Assembly (NCBI GenBank): GCA_014529385.2
Contig: CM043945.1
Coordinates: 153,637,741 to 153,701,740, forward strand
Direction: 5' to 3'
DNA length: 64,000 bases
Source of the DNA: Adiantum capillus-veneris
Taxonomy: Eukaryota > Streptophyta > Polypodiopsida > Polypodiales > Pteridaceae
In this document: positions 47,445 to 60,619 of the stretch, in pieces
How positions within the stretch are numbered: the stretch's first letter is position 1
Layout: each line of letters opens with the position of its first letter
Translations under genes and position numbers: made by a program
The notes under the pieces: generated by a model
Told to the model about the DNA's origin: nothing
Databases searched by the model: none
Seen by the model: only the letters and a program-made list of their open reading frames with translations

Positions 47445-49139
47445 GAAATTTTGAGGGCTAGGGTTACTCCTTTAACCATGGTTGGGTTAGATTTTCAGCA
47501 TTTTATCTATTTTTTCTTGGAATTATCCAGAAGTTGGTCGGGATAGATGAAGAAACAAGAGAGGAGATAAATGGAGTTGATAGGACTTTTCATAATGGGT
47601 TAGTCTTAGTAAATTAGTAGAGTTATTATTTTTATTAATTTACAAATGGAATTGGATATCTACAATGGGAGTAGGATACAAATAAGGAAGAAAAACTCTT
47701 AAGAGGTAAGAAAAGATGGATTTCTTACAAGGTTGATGCTCCAAGTGTCTTGAGTAGGGCCAATTTTGACGCTTGTTGATGATCCACTAGCTTTGACGGT
47801 ACGTTTTTTCTTCATCTTGACCTTCCTTGGGAGCCAAGGTAATTTAAGATGAGTAATCAATCACCATGGTGCTGTCTTTCAAGAGAAGAGGCTGAATTTT
47901 GTGGTTTTTTTTATAGATATGGGTAATTTGGAGGAGGAAAAATGAGACTAGGTGGTCAATTTTTTCATGGAAGTGTTTGTAGGATGCATGAGTTCACCAT
48001 GGTTTCTTTTATTCTTAAGGTTGAGGAGAAGGTGAGTAGGGTGCAGAGAGGTGGGGATGATGATTGGAGAAGTGTGTGTGAAAGAGGAAAATGATAAAGC
48101 GGAAGAGGGAGTGTGGCTGCATAGCATGGGCAAACTGGGGTTAACCAATAAAATCATAGCTCACAATTCGTAGCTCAAAAAAATATCAAAAATTTGAGGC
48201 AAAAGTTCAACTCACGAGCTACAATTCTTGTCTTTATCACCGGTTCAAATTTGGAGAGCAAGTGATCTTTAAAAATTCAGCAAGACCGACTGTTTTTTTC
48301 CACTTCACAAAGTCCTTGTGGGTCCTTCTTTGGATGATTCTTTTGAATGCCTCCAAGAGTGAGCCCTCTATAATGCATGCATGCATGCCACATATCCTTG
48401 ACATTATTTGTAAGTCTATAATTGAAGTTGAGATCATGATATAAGTGAATAGTACAACTAAGGAAATCAAATATTGAGGAGTCTTAGAAATATGTACATG
48501 TCAAAATATAAATAATATAGGTGGAAAAATATAAAGGGGTCAACTTTAAAAGTAAATCTCTCTTGTTATGAGGCTACCATAAAAAGATGAACTTTTTTGA
48601 TGTTCTAATTTATGAGAGTAAAGGAGAATAGACGTAGAAAGGAATAATATAACAATAGTGAAAAAATATACACATAAATAAAACTAGTTTTTTTGGATTT
48701 TTATTGGAGTGGAGTTACACCAAAAATAAGAGAATCTTGCATGAAATTATTTCTATATGAAATAAAGAGTATGCAAAATCGTAAGACAAATTATGGTAGT
48801 GGTGAGTCAATGTACATAGCATAAATAACGCACACCTAGGTAGAAATATTTAAATAAATACCAAAATAATTATTAAAAAATCCTTATATTTAGGCACTAT
48901 ATAAAATGAAATATTTATAGACAAAGAGGCCATAATATCATTTTATTTATTTTTGGCTCAACTAACCCAGTGACTAGCTAATTGAGGGTTTTTTAAGAAG
49001 ATATGGGGAAAGTCCCCTAACTCACACACACTATAGCCACAATGTTTGGGTCATTTGGGTAGAATGAGGTAGCTCACCATGGAAATTTGGATAGCCAAAA
49101 AATGGCTATCATTAGCCCTCCCCCCGGATGATGGTATAT

Positions 49140-52100
49140 TCATGTACCATCATGAAGCATCTTTTCCAAAGAGAGTGCTTCAGAGTCCTTGACAAGATCT
49201 TCATTGTTTGGCCCCTTGGAATTTTGGTTTGAGTTACACTCATGCTTCATGGAACAATACTTACATGAGATAGCTATCTTTTGACAGATCTCTCGTAGAT
49301 CCTTTGGTAGAAGGCGACTCAAATAGGGCTGAAAACGATACATGTTCACCTTCATGGAGTGCTCTTTCCCATTCAAATCCGTACGTTGATAATAACTTGA
49401 GTTGAAAGCCTTTTTGACTATGTATGGCCCCTGCCATCTAGTTTCAAATTTGGCATCAAAACGATCATCGAGTCGATTTTCATACCTTAGCACAAGATCT
49501 CCTTCATTGATGCCTTTGTCCTTCGCCTGTGTAGCTTTCCTCTTGTGCACTTGTATGCCGCTGCTCAGCTAAGTTAAGAAGTCAATCCATCCATGCTTCC
49601 TGATCATCTTGTGCTACTTTGCCATGAAGTCGCATTGTTGGAATGTTGAGCTCAATTGGCTGTAAAGCCTCTTCACCATAGACCAAGTGAAATAGTGTGA
49701 ACTCCGTGGCTTCCCTATATGTGGTTCGATACGCCCACAGGGCACCATACAAGAAGTCATCCCACAACTTTGTCTTGTTTTTCATCATCTTTCTAATGAT
49801 GCCTGCAATGACAGCATTAGCTTTTTCTACCAAACCATTCGACTGGGGATAGTAGGGTGTACTGTGACGATGTAGAATGTGAAGTTCTTCATAGACTTTT
49901 GTGAGCAAGCCCTTTCTAAACCTTGGACCATTATCAGAAACAATCTCCAAAGGTGTGCCAAATCTACAACAAATGTGAGTGTAGACAAATTTGCTCATTG
50001 TCGTGTGATTTACCTTTGCCACACTTTGTGCTTCCACCCACGTAGTCATATAGTCTGCATCCACTAGAATGTAGAATTTACCATTTTTTGTCCTAGGCAG
50101 AGGACCCATCGCATCAATGCCCCACTTTTCAAAGGGTCCATTTGCAAGCACGACTTTCCTTGGACCATAAACCAATCTTCTATTTCCATTTACCTGACAA
50201 TTGTGACCACTTTTACACCAATGTTGGACATGAGTCCACATGCAGACTTGGCCAAACATACCCCGCAAGTAAAATCTTCTTCATAGTTAACTCTTGGGCA
50301 AAATGACCACCACATGCCTCTTCATGCAAACCTTTTAGAATGGGTGGAATCTCCTCAATAATTGGTACTCTTCTGCACACTTGATCCTTCCCTCTTTGAT
50401 AGAGGAATCCTTCTAGGAAGATATACACGCTTGCCTTCTTCATGAGTCTCCTCTTCTGAGCCTTCGTGAAGTCTTGTCGAAACTCCCCCTCTATAATGTA
50501 GCCAATAATGGGAGTCAATGAATCCAATCCCTGGTACCTGGTTGCTTGACAGTTGCTGCCACCGTGATGACCTGCACTTCTTTCTTAGCACATGTAACTG
50601 CTTATTGTGCAAGTAAATCTACATCATCATTTTGTTTCCTAGGGATATGATATAGTTGCACCTCTTCAAACTGATTAAATAACCTACAAATGGCATGAAT
50701 TTTTGTCCTTAGGCTTTCATTATTACATTCCCAAATGCCTAAAATCTGCTTCACAATGAGAAATGCATCCCCCTTTACCATGAGACGTTGTATACCTTGG
50801 CCAATGCACATCTTTCAACATGAAGTAGTGTCTCATATTCTGCTTCATGGTTGCTAGTTGGACTTGGTAGATTGACCTTGTCTTTCATGACCACCTCTCT
50901 ACTCGGGTGGAGCAACACTAGCCCTCCCCCTGCTTTTCCTGTAGCTCGTCAAAAAGATCCATCAAAGAACAAGGTAAAGGCATTAGCAATACCTTTTGGT
51001 GGCGGCAATGGTAGGGTCTTTATTTCAGGCACCTTAACCTCCTTCTCATGTACCCTATAAGTAAGGATCCCCGCCAATTGTGCACGCACACTATCTTCTA
51101 CCTTGAAAGAGTATTGGAATTCTTGCCACTCCATAATCCACTTTGAGATCTTAGTACTAAGACTCATTTGAGATGACACCCAAGAAAACAAATTTTTTGC
51201 AGTGAGAATTACAAAAGGTTTTGGTAGCAAGATGGATCTAAACTTTCGCAATGCAAACATGAGAGAAAGCATCATGAGTTCTGCCTCCGTGTAGCCTCTC
51301 TAAAAAGCATTCATGACCCTACTAGCAAAGTAGATGGGTTTCATCCGGGTACTATGGGGATCTTGTTGTAGCAAAACCACACCAATTGTTTCTTTCCCAA
51401 CACTAGAGCTAACAGAAAATGTGTACTCCCAACAAGGAGGTATGAGTGTTGGTAGCTCTGACAGGATGACTTTAATGTTACAAAAGTACTCTTCAAGCTC
51501 ATTAGACCATGCACATTCTACTTGCTGTGTCAACTTCTACAAAAGGTGAAGCAACTCCGAAGCTAAGTGAATGAAGCGTGACATATACTTCACCTTTTGA
51601 ATGGATGAGATGACCTCTTTCAGATTCTTGGGTGATGGGAGCTCAATAAGAGCCTTTGCCTTTGAAGGATCCACCTCAATGCCGCTATAGGAAACCTTGG
51701 GACCAAGCAAGATCACTTCATCCTCACCTATCCTCACCTCCCATGTCGTGAAGTTTTTTTAGACCTTCTTCTACCTTTTGTAGATGCAATGATTTTGAGC
51801 TATAAATGTAGAAATCATCAATCAACACCCTAATTGACTTACCAAAGAATTCTTGAAACACCATGTTCATGAAACGTTGGAAAGTTGCAGGAGCATTTTT
51901 CAAGCCAAATGGCATGACTCTAAAATCATAACAACCCCAAGGAGTGATGAAGGTTATTTTTAACTGATCCTCCAATGCGATACCTATTTGAAAGTAACCT
52001 AAGTAGCCATCACACACAGTGTACTTCTCGTGACCAGCTACCTCATTTAGTATCTCATCCTGAAATGGGAGGGGAAAGTGATATCTTTTTGTTGCCTCAT

Positions 52101-54479
52101 TTAGTGAACGGTAATCCACACACACCCTCCACTTTACGTTCTTCTTGGGAGTGACAACAATGGGACAGACCCACTCTCAATTCTCCACTAGATAAATGAA
52201 ACCTGCTGCTATAAGCTTTCTTACCTCCCTGAGTAAAGCCTGCTCCTTGATGACTCCTAGCCTTCATAGCTTTTGAGCCTTAGGTGTGGCCTTTGGCTTT
52301 AACTCAATCTTGTGTTGAACAACATCTACTTCATGCACGTCGGTGTAGTGTTTAGCAAAAAGCCTAGGAAACTTCCTTAGCACACATTTGAACTCCTCTC
52401 TTTCGTCCTTTGTAAGTGTTCCAGACAACATACCTTCTAACATTCCTTCATCTTGCACATTCTGGTTCTTTTGAGTACCTATCTCTTCCAGGCCTTGACA
52501 AGAGGTCTCTTGGTTGCTGGCTTAAACCTTACCCCCATGACTTTGATGTAAGACTCCTCTTCAGTAACACTTTCGCTACTTTCTTCTTCTGAAGTGCTAT
52601 CAGTCCAACCTTCCTCCATCTTGATTTGTAAGATTCTTCATGTAGCTCCTCTTGGCATTGCTCCTTCATGTCAAAGACAACCTTCTTATGATTGTCATTC
52701 CTACAAATTAGCTTTCCACTCTCCCAATCCTGCAAAGCTTGCATTCTCATTAACCATGGTTTTCCTAGGATAAATGGGTAACCATTTCCTTTGGTAGACA
52801 TGACATAGAAATCCACTGCCTTCTTAATGCCAAAGGCCTCCACAAAAACATTTTTACAAATGATTATGAACCTAACCTTTCTATTGTTTGCCATCTTGAC
52901 TTTAATTTCAGGTATCTCATGGATGTGCATGCCTAGTCTTTGCATGAGTCCCTCTGTCATGATGCAAATTTGTGCACCTCCATCCACTAGACCTTTCCTA
53001 ATCAATCTTCCTTTGATGTAACAATCTAGCACAGGTGTAATATCCTCATTCATTTCAGCTTGTGCAATTTTTACAATAGGCACAGTCCCTTTTACCTTTG
53101 TCCTAGTGCTAACTGCCTTCGCTAGATCCCTCCTAACTTGTGGACATAATGTAAGAAACCGAGGCCATGAGATATCAGGACCCTTACCTCTCATGTCTTC
53201 CAATAGGTTGTATGGAGCCATACCATGTCCAAGAGGGAAGTCTTGGAGGTTGATACGACGTCGAGTTCTCTTAGCTTCCTTGGTCTCCTTTTCCTTCTTG
53301 CCTCGTCCATGGTCACTCTGTGATGTGACTCCTTCTTTCTCTTTACCTTTTCCTCGGCCATGCTTAATAACATTTGCTTCCATGTCAACCTCATTCAATT
53401 TTTTCACGTCTACCACATGCACATTTGGATCTAGCAAAGGTGGAATTCCTTCTATCCCTTGTGGAGGTGGTCTTGTTTCATTTGTCTTTTGTAGAAGCCT
53501 CGGTTGTTGACCCATTCCTTCACCTGCATTCATCACTGGGTAATTCAAGTTAGGTCTCCCTGGCTCCCCACGGGGCCAAGGACAATTATACATCCCATGT
53601 CCAAACTCTCCACAATTCCAACATTGCAAGACTCATTCCTTCACCTGCATTCATCACTGGGTAATTCAAGTTAGATCTCCCTAGCTCCCCATGGGGCCAA
53701 GGACAATTATACATCCCATGTCCAAACTCCTCACAATTCCAGCATTGCAAGACTCTCCTAAGTCATGGCTCTCTCTCCTAGGCTTTCTTTGTTTGTCTCT
53801 TTGGACCTACAGCTTGTGCAAGATGAATTGACAAGCTGCTTAAAGATTCATTTAAATTCTCGATCACTTTTGTCGTTACCTCAGGAAGCTCTCTAGATGT
53901 CGATGCTTGTGACTTACCTTTGGGTCTAGCACCTTCTAATGGAACCTCTCTCCTTATGCACTTGAGTTTTCTATACTTCTCAACAGTCCTACTTTCAGCT
54001 GCATCATAGGTAGCAGGTGCACCCGCCTCCACCTTTACCTTAAGATCAGGGAAGAGTCCAGCTATAAACCTCTCCTTCTTTAGAAATTATGCACCATCAC
54101 CAGGGTTAGAAACATTTTGTATCCATAGAGGCCAAAGACATAGAAACTCTTGCTTATACAAGTAGTAGTCATCTAAGTCTTTTTGCTTATGAGAAACAAT
54201 GTCTTGCCATAGTTTTTGAGTGTTTTGAGGATCAAATAAGTATTGCTTGCAATGATTTACAACTTCCGTGTAATATCCCTTAACTTCCTCAAGCAAAGAA
54301 TCAAACCAAGTGATAACATCTTTTCTAAGGACCACCTCAAACATTTCTACATGTTCTTGATCAATTACTATCCTCTTGATACGGCAAGACATCTTGAAAT
54401 TTTCTAAAAATAATTTTGCATCCTCTCCCAGCTCTCCAAAGAAAAGAGGATCTCCGGACATTTGGCGTTGGGCCTCCAT
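49140..54479 (-). pseudogene. Gypsy-2 gag-pol, multiply broken
   Basis: The gag start at 54479 (MEAQRQMSGDPLFFGELGED) aligns with the young element. A GAA-to-TAA change ends the first piece at 54087. Then come a zinc knuckle CWNCGEFGHGMYNC near 53610 (canonical here, with an imperfect second copy next to it), protease with LVDGGAQI near 53000, RT with VDYRSLNEA near 52110 and LIDDF near 51820, two RNase H regions (51.5-50.6 kb), and integrase (50527-49582) with IDAMG, SDNGP and VEKAN. The GPY-like end stops at 49140. A small deletion has removed part of RT near 51735. At least ten frame changes or stops are present. The integrase zinc segment reads CKSGHNC. Confidence 0.92.
53511..53755 (-). 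repeat. Tandem duplication of about 121 bp over the gypsy-2 zinc knuckle
   Basis: The segment from ATTCCTTCACCTGCATTCATC to CATTGCAAGACTC occurs twice, 121 bp apart. 121 is not a multiple of three, so the copy shifts the gag frame. In the second copy a Gly of the knuckle is Glu. Confidence 0.9.
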
Positions 54480-55040
54480 TGAATCAATTTCAAAGTGACA
54501 ACACGTTTTTGTTTTTCTTACTTAAAAATATTTACACAATAATGTTTTCTAAATTGCAATCCTTTCTAGAACAAAATAAAAATATGCACATCAAATGGTC
54601 TATGATAATCAACAAGAGGCAGGATGACAAGGTTTGGTGATGCAAGAATTTCTCCAACTCTTTGGGCACTAAACATGAACACCATTTATTCTAATGTGTG
54701 GAGTGAAATGGAAATGGAAAACTTCTATTCCTGGTCCATTATTGATGGTCTATGCATGACCTAATGCTTAAAACAAAACAAAAATATAGAAGTCCAAACT
54801 AAGGTCGTACCTAATGAGAGGCAAAATAAAGGGATTTACTGATGCATTTATTTTGGCCAGCCTAAGAGGGCACAAAGTTCTACGAATTACTTGTTGCTGA
54901 AATTGCAGCTTAGTACTAACAATTATGTGTACCTTTTGCCTTGCAATGGGAATGAAAGGATCATACAAATTCTCGTGATTCATGCAAACTACTTGACTAT
55001 TCTAAAGATTGATCCTACACAAAAACATACACAAGTTGGT

Positions 55041-55060
55041 CCTTAGTGGGGGCACCAATT
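55041..55060 (-). promoter_or_regulatory. Gypsy-2 primer-binding site candidate
   Basis: The minus strand reads AATTGGTGCCCCCACTAAGG directly after the 5' LTR. It has the same core as in the young element. Confidence 0.6.
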
Positions 55061-56561
55061 CGAGGTGGTTCAGGACAGGCAACAAGAAGAGTGGCCTCTA
55101 AGCAGCCTTCTGGGATCCCGTGTTGCTCAATTGGGTTGGGGTTGGAAAAAACAAAAAACACACACAAACCCGCAACCTAACCCTGCAAAAATTTGGGGCA
55201 CCATCTTGACCTTCCTTGGGAGCCAAGGTAATTGAAGATGAGTAATCAATCACCATGATGCTGTCTTTCAAGAGAAGAGGCTGAATTTTGTGGTTTTTTT
55301 TATAGATATATATATGGGTAATTTGGAGGAGGAAAAATGAGACTAGGTGGTCAATTTTGGGATGGAAGTGTGTGTAGGAGGCATGAGTTAACCATGGTTT
55401 CTCTTAATCTTACGGTTGAGGAGAAGGTGAGTAGGGTGCAGAGAGGAGTGGTGAGAGAGGTGGGGATGATGAGTGGAGAAGTGTGTGGAGGAACTTGATA
55501 AAGTGGAAGAGGGAGTGTGGCCGTATAGCATGGGCAAACTGGGCTCCACCAATAAAATCATAGCTAACAGCTCGTAGCTCAAAAAAATATAAAAAATTTG
55601 AGGCAAAAGTTCAACTCACGAGCTACAATTCTTTTCTTTATCATGTTTTTAAATTAGGAGAGCAAGTGACCTTTAAAAATTCAGCAAAATCGACTGCTTT
55701 TGTCCACTGCACAAAGTCCTTGTAGGGTCCTTCTTTGGATGATTCTTTCTAATGCCTCCAAGATTGAGCCCTCCATAATGTATGCATGCATGCCACATAT
55801 CCTTGACCTTATTTGTAAATCTATAATTGAAGATATTGTTGAGATCATGATATAAGTGAATAGTACAACTAAGGAAATCAAATATTGAAGAGTCTTGAAA
55901 ATATGTACATGTCAAAATATATAAATAATATAGGTGGAAAAATAATAAGGGATCAACTTTAAAAGTAAATCTCTCTCATTATGAGGGTACCATAAAAAGA
56001 TGAATATTTTTGGTGTTCTAATTTATGAGTGTAAAGGAGAATAGATGTAGGAAGGAAAAATATCACAATAGTCAAAAAATATACACATAAATAAAACTAG
56101 TTTTTTTGGATTTTTATTGGGATGGAGTTACACCAAAAATAAGAGAATCTTGCATGAAATTATTTCTATATGGAATAAAGAGTATACAAAATGGTAAGAA
56201 AAATTATGGTAGTGGTGAGTCAATGTACATAGCATAAATAATGCACACCTAGGTAGAAATATTTAAATAAATATCAAAGTAATTATAAAAAAATCCTTAT
56301 ATTGAGGCCCTATATACAATGAAATATTTACACAAAAAGAGGCCATAATATAATTTTATTTTTTATCTTTTTATTTATTTTTGGCTCAACTAGCCCAGTG
56401 ACTAGCTAATTGAGGGTTTTTAAAGAAGATATGGGGAAAGTCCCCTAACTCACACACACCTATGTACAGTGAAATGGTAGAGATAGCCACAGTGTTTGGG
56501 TGATTTTGGTAGGGTGAGGTAGCTCACTATGGAAATTTGGATAGCCAAAAAATGGCTATCA
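55061..56561 (-). repeat. Gypsy-2 5' LTR with internal deletion
   Basis: 1501 bp. The end next to the primer site has CG where the family has CA on the element strand. At about 55205 the sequence jumps from text matching 45788-45934 to text matching 47813 onwards. The missing middle (about 1.1 kb after allowing for the hAT-like insertion) includes the TATA box and the (GA)n tract. Confidence 0.9.
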
Positions 56562-58639
56562 ATGTATGTGTAGGGAAATAACAGCAAGAGTACCTAGTAT
56601 TGTTGTCTCAAATAAGTTCTCTACCTCCAAAGATACCTGCTCAAGCCTGGAATATCACTTTCTACTATGTTTCTCAAATGTGGATTTCAAGGGTTGGAAC
56701 GACTTCAAAAGGGGGGTAAAACCCTAGGACGCCTCGTGGGAAGACAAGTGTGCTGCAGCAACAATCAAAACCAAAATGTACCCTAGAATTGCATGGACAT
56801 ACGGATGTAGACGGAGATGGAGCTCACTTGTGGTGATGTGTGCATCTATGGGTGCCTTGTACACTCTCTGATGGTCTCTCCTTCTATCTTCTCTACTCAC
56901 TGCACACTCTCTCTTCTAGACCAGTGAGTAGTGGAGCTCTTATTTTCTTAATGTCAAACCTTAGCCATGGACTTTAGTCTCTCCAAGGATGACTGCACAT
57001 GTGGTCAAGTTTGTGATGTTTTCACCATTCTCTGATACTACTTGTGAGGGTGCCGATGTGGTACCCTATCTAGTACGGATATAGATGTGTAAGTGGTATA
57101 GAGCTAGCCATTAGACGTGATAGTAGGATGCAGGTACGACCACATGCCCTGCATACCTAGCATAATTAAGTAGCTATTGACCAAATTATCCTTGTGTATG
57201 AGAAATCTACCTAGCTAAGGTGCACACATCCTTGACAATGACGCCAAAAGGTTGTCCTTTGTAGAGATAGGGGAGACCATCTCCACTCCAAGACATCCTG
57301 AATTCATGCAAGGGGGCATGCAACTTGAATAGTACATGAAAACACGCCTTGGCTACACACACATGGCATCCATGCCTCTTCTTATGCCCTCAATCTGCAT
57401 CCTCAATCCACAATCTCTACTACACAAGCATGCACACACTCATCACCAATCAAGCTATGCACACACAAGGTCACAAACATTGTTGTTTGGCATATACACT
57501 GCTCGCAGTTGCTAGCAAAGTGAGAACTAGGCCAAAAAACAAGATGTCAACCAAGAATGGAGCTTGACCTGTAGGCGCATGGAAACAAGTACATGGGTAT
57601 TAATCCAACCTATTTGACCTTCTAGGGACAGTCACTAGGAAGGGAAATCATCTCAAAGAACACTATATATGCACAACCACTACCTTACCTACAACAGCTA
57701 CGCTCTCCAAAACATGACCCAACGTTATCAAATTGTTATAAAACTCAAGGAGTAACCTCTAAACACCTAAAGGACACTACCCTAAGGTGTCTAGCCCAAT
57801 TTACTACCTGCAAACAGTTGGTGCAAAAATCATGTATGAAAATATACCAAAAATTACAATTCACCGATCCTCAACATGTTTAGGCCTAAACTGTAGTTCA
57901 ACTCGCCGTGATTGCAATGATGTTAAGTAACCACAAAACGGATACGCGGTTAGAGAGAAAACTCACTTCAAATATTGAAGGAGAGCTCTTTGTGAAGAGA
58001 CAAAAATCATGCAATCTTGGCATTGAAGCATACCTTTTGCCATTGCTAACGTGATGGTGTAGCTTCCTTCACAATGTAGCCTTCGTAGTGCGCATACAGA
58101 GTAGAAGAATACCTCACTCACTCTTTCACACAAAATAAATAGACATGGCATGCTTAGTTGGGCTCAAAAGACAATTCATTCAAAAAGTTGTCCTTGAGGT
58201 TACAAAATTTGGCTTTTATACCTCAGCCTTGGAGGTTCTAACTTATCAAAATCACCTCCTATTGTCTACTATGGGTTCGGTTGATCCATATATTTAGTAA
58301 GTTACAATCTGGAAACTCGATTGAGTCCCAAAATAGTTACATTGAGTTTTCAAATCAAATGATACAAAAAAATGGGTTTTCTCGTGTTCCGTTGTCAGCA
58401 CTCCCCCCTCCACGTCCATCTCGTCCTTGACATTATGAGTCTTCGTCTTTATTAAGTCTTTAGGCTGATCCCTTTATTGATGGAATCCTAGTGGCCTTAA
58501 AAACTTTAGATATATCTTATGTTTTTGATGCTCACTGTTGGGCCAAGAATCATGTGTAAAATGCATGTGGTAGCTTGGCAAGAACATGAGTCTTTGATAG
58601 AGAAAATGTAGCACATTAGAGGATAGCTGCTTTGGTAGA
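56562..58639. other. Anonymous sequence right of gypsy-2
   Basis: No gene or element ends are supported. A minus frame at 58725-58474 may continue the unknown gene upstream of it (58640-60574), but I cannot confirm it. Confidence 0.35.
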
Positions 58640-60574
58640 TCATAGGTCATTTTGGGATGGTGTTTCCCATTGACAAGAGACCTGAGTCTGTGACTTGAAC
58701 AGCACGAACACTTTGAGGCAATCAAGGAGGGTCTTGCATATTTTTCTAATCATCACACACGTCAGGTCAGGAGAGACGATGAAAATCTTAATGGTTCCCT
58801 TTAGGGTTTTCACCATTGACATCTATTCTCTCTCCCTCCTTGGGTGGTGGCATTGATGGGTAATTAAGCCAAGTAGGATGCCTCTTTTGAAGCCTTCCAT
58901 GGTTTGCCCCCATGAGCATACTCAAGGTACTTGAGAAAACAAAGTGTCAGCCCTTATGTGTCTAGGGGATTTCACCAAGTACTTCACAAATCCAAGGTAC
59001 TTGAGGAGCCACCCTTTTCTCCATTTTAGCTGGGAGTCCACAATCTTCCTTGTAGCTTTTGGATCTTTTGACATCCCCTTCGTACACTAGATCCATTCCT
59101 TCGGCTTCAATTCCTTTTTACGAGGGTAGAGGAGTGATGGTTGCATCCATTCTTCCCTAAGCACATTTGTGGCCATCTCTTGGAATCCAACTAAGTGGAT
59201 CAACCACTTTTCCCACTCCAAGGATGTCTTGTGGTATCTCAATGTGGCCTGTTCAAACAAATTTTGAAGGCGTGCGTCCTCCTCTACCATTAAGGTTTTC
59301 TCCTTCTCTTCTTTTGTGTGTACCTTCTCCTCCAGGTGCTATGGATCTTCTGCACCTTCAGGGATTTCCATAGGCTCATTTTGTGCATTGACACCCAGGT
59401 CACTAGGCCTTGGATCCATCTCTTGTGACCTTGCTTCCTCTTTGCGGAGCTTGAATAGTTGTTGTAGTACAATGTCATCCTTTATGGTCGCCATTTCTGT
59501 TTCATTGCCTAACATATCTTGCAGATTCTCTAGTTGGAGTTTGAGCTACTCATTCTCCTTTTGAAGCTCTTATTGGTGGGTCATCAACCCTTCCTCCGTG
59601 GCTAAAGAACCTTCTACCATATGTATCCTCTATCCTTATTGTAGTACCAATTACTTCTATAGTTAATTGACCTAGGATTCCAATGCTTGGATGGTCTGTT
59701 TGTTTACTCCTACACTTGCTCGTGCAGCCCTTGGGTTCTCTAAGCCTTTGTATTGTCAGATCTTGGAGCTCTAGATTAGATTTTAGCTCCACCACCTCAT
59801 CCTTGGCCGCTTCCAACTGGTCTTCCATCTTGTATTTCTTGTCATGTAGAATTTTTATCTCACTTGCAACCTCTACCATCTGTAGTGTAAGGGTGTCTTG
59901 TTCACTCTCAGCATCTTTTAGTGTTTTAATGAGAGCCTCAAGCTCTTGCTCCGCTACATTAGCTCTTTGACTTGCTATGTGGAGGTATCGCCACCGTCCT
60001 CTTGCTGCAATAGCTTTGTATGCAGTCTTTGTTAAGACTTCTCTACCTCCAATGTACTTTAGCTTGTCCATGCCCATTGGATTACTTCATGCAAGTACTG
60101 GGCATAACTGACTCCCTTGGGCACACTACTTCTGAATTTCGTGATGGTGGTAGCTAAAGCATGTGCCAGTGTTGTATAATTCTATGGTCGTTTGTATGCA
60201 TACATGAAACGACTGATTATATAACTTGCAGATCTTTGCTTCCTTGGATCCTCTAGGTCTTCAAAAGTGGGGTTGGTTTTGTTGTGAGAATAGACCTTTA
60301 CTTCGTCTCTTCTTTCTTTGACTGAGCTACGAGCATTGTGTAGCCCCAAAGAATCTGCAATGATTTGAGGGGTGATTATCACCTCGGTCTTCTAGCCATT
60401 TGAAGCAATAATCACCAATTTTCCTTCTCTCTCAATGGAGCTGGCTAACTCATAAACTCTTTGTGTGTCCACACCTGCTGGTTGCGCTATGAAGAAGTTG
60501 TGAAACTTAGCTGTTTCTAGGAGGGTGAGGGTCTCTTCCTTATTGGCATAGACCATGATTTCTAGAGGATTCAT
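58640..60574 (-). pseudogene. Unrecognised coiled-coil protein B, broken
   Basis: A coding pattern on the minus strand starts at 60574 (MNPLEIMVYANKEETLTLLE) and runs with a few stops through ITPQIIADSLGLHNARSS (60382 piece) and ALATTITKFRSSVPKGVSYA. It changes frame near 60080 into a long coiled coil (AEQELEALIKTLKDAESEQD; KMEDQLEAAKDEVVELKSN). It then returns to the first frame near 59560 for another helix-rich part (KDDIVLQQLFKLRKEEARSQ) and a basic end (KGWLLKYLGFVKYLVKSPR) near 59000. In total about 640 codons, with at least six stops and two frame changes. I recognise no domain. The layout (globular N-part, long coiled coil) would fit a gag-like or structural protein of a mobile element, but no pol is nearby. 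The family is unknown. Confidence 0.55.
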
Positions 60575-60619
60575 GCGGACAACACGGTATTTCCCTATGG
60601 GTCTCTAAATGTGCCTTGC

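Larger units (their letters stand above)
45788..49111 (-). repeat. Gypsy-2 3' LTR, enlarged by an insertion
   Basis: 3324 bp. On the minus strand it starts TGATAGCCATTTTTTGGC and ends GGACCACCTCA. Without the insertion at 46673-47425 and its duplicated target it is about 2.56 kb, close to the 2.7 kb of the young element. Confidence 0.9.
45788..56561 (-). mobile_element. Second Ty3/gypsy element of the same family, decayed
   Basis: On the minus strand it runs from the 5' LTR (56561-55061) to the 3' LTR (49111-45788), with gag-pol between them clearly homologous to the element at 26-37 kb. The flanks share a 4-bp duplication, ATGT (45784-45787 and 56562-56565). The coding region has many stops and frame changes, the 5' LTR has lost its middle, and the 3' LTR carries a 753-bp insertion. 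It is older than the first element. Confidence 0.93.
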
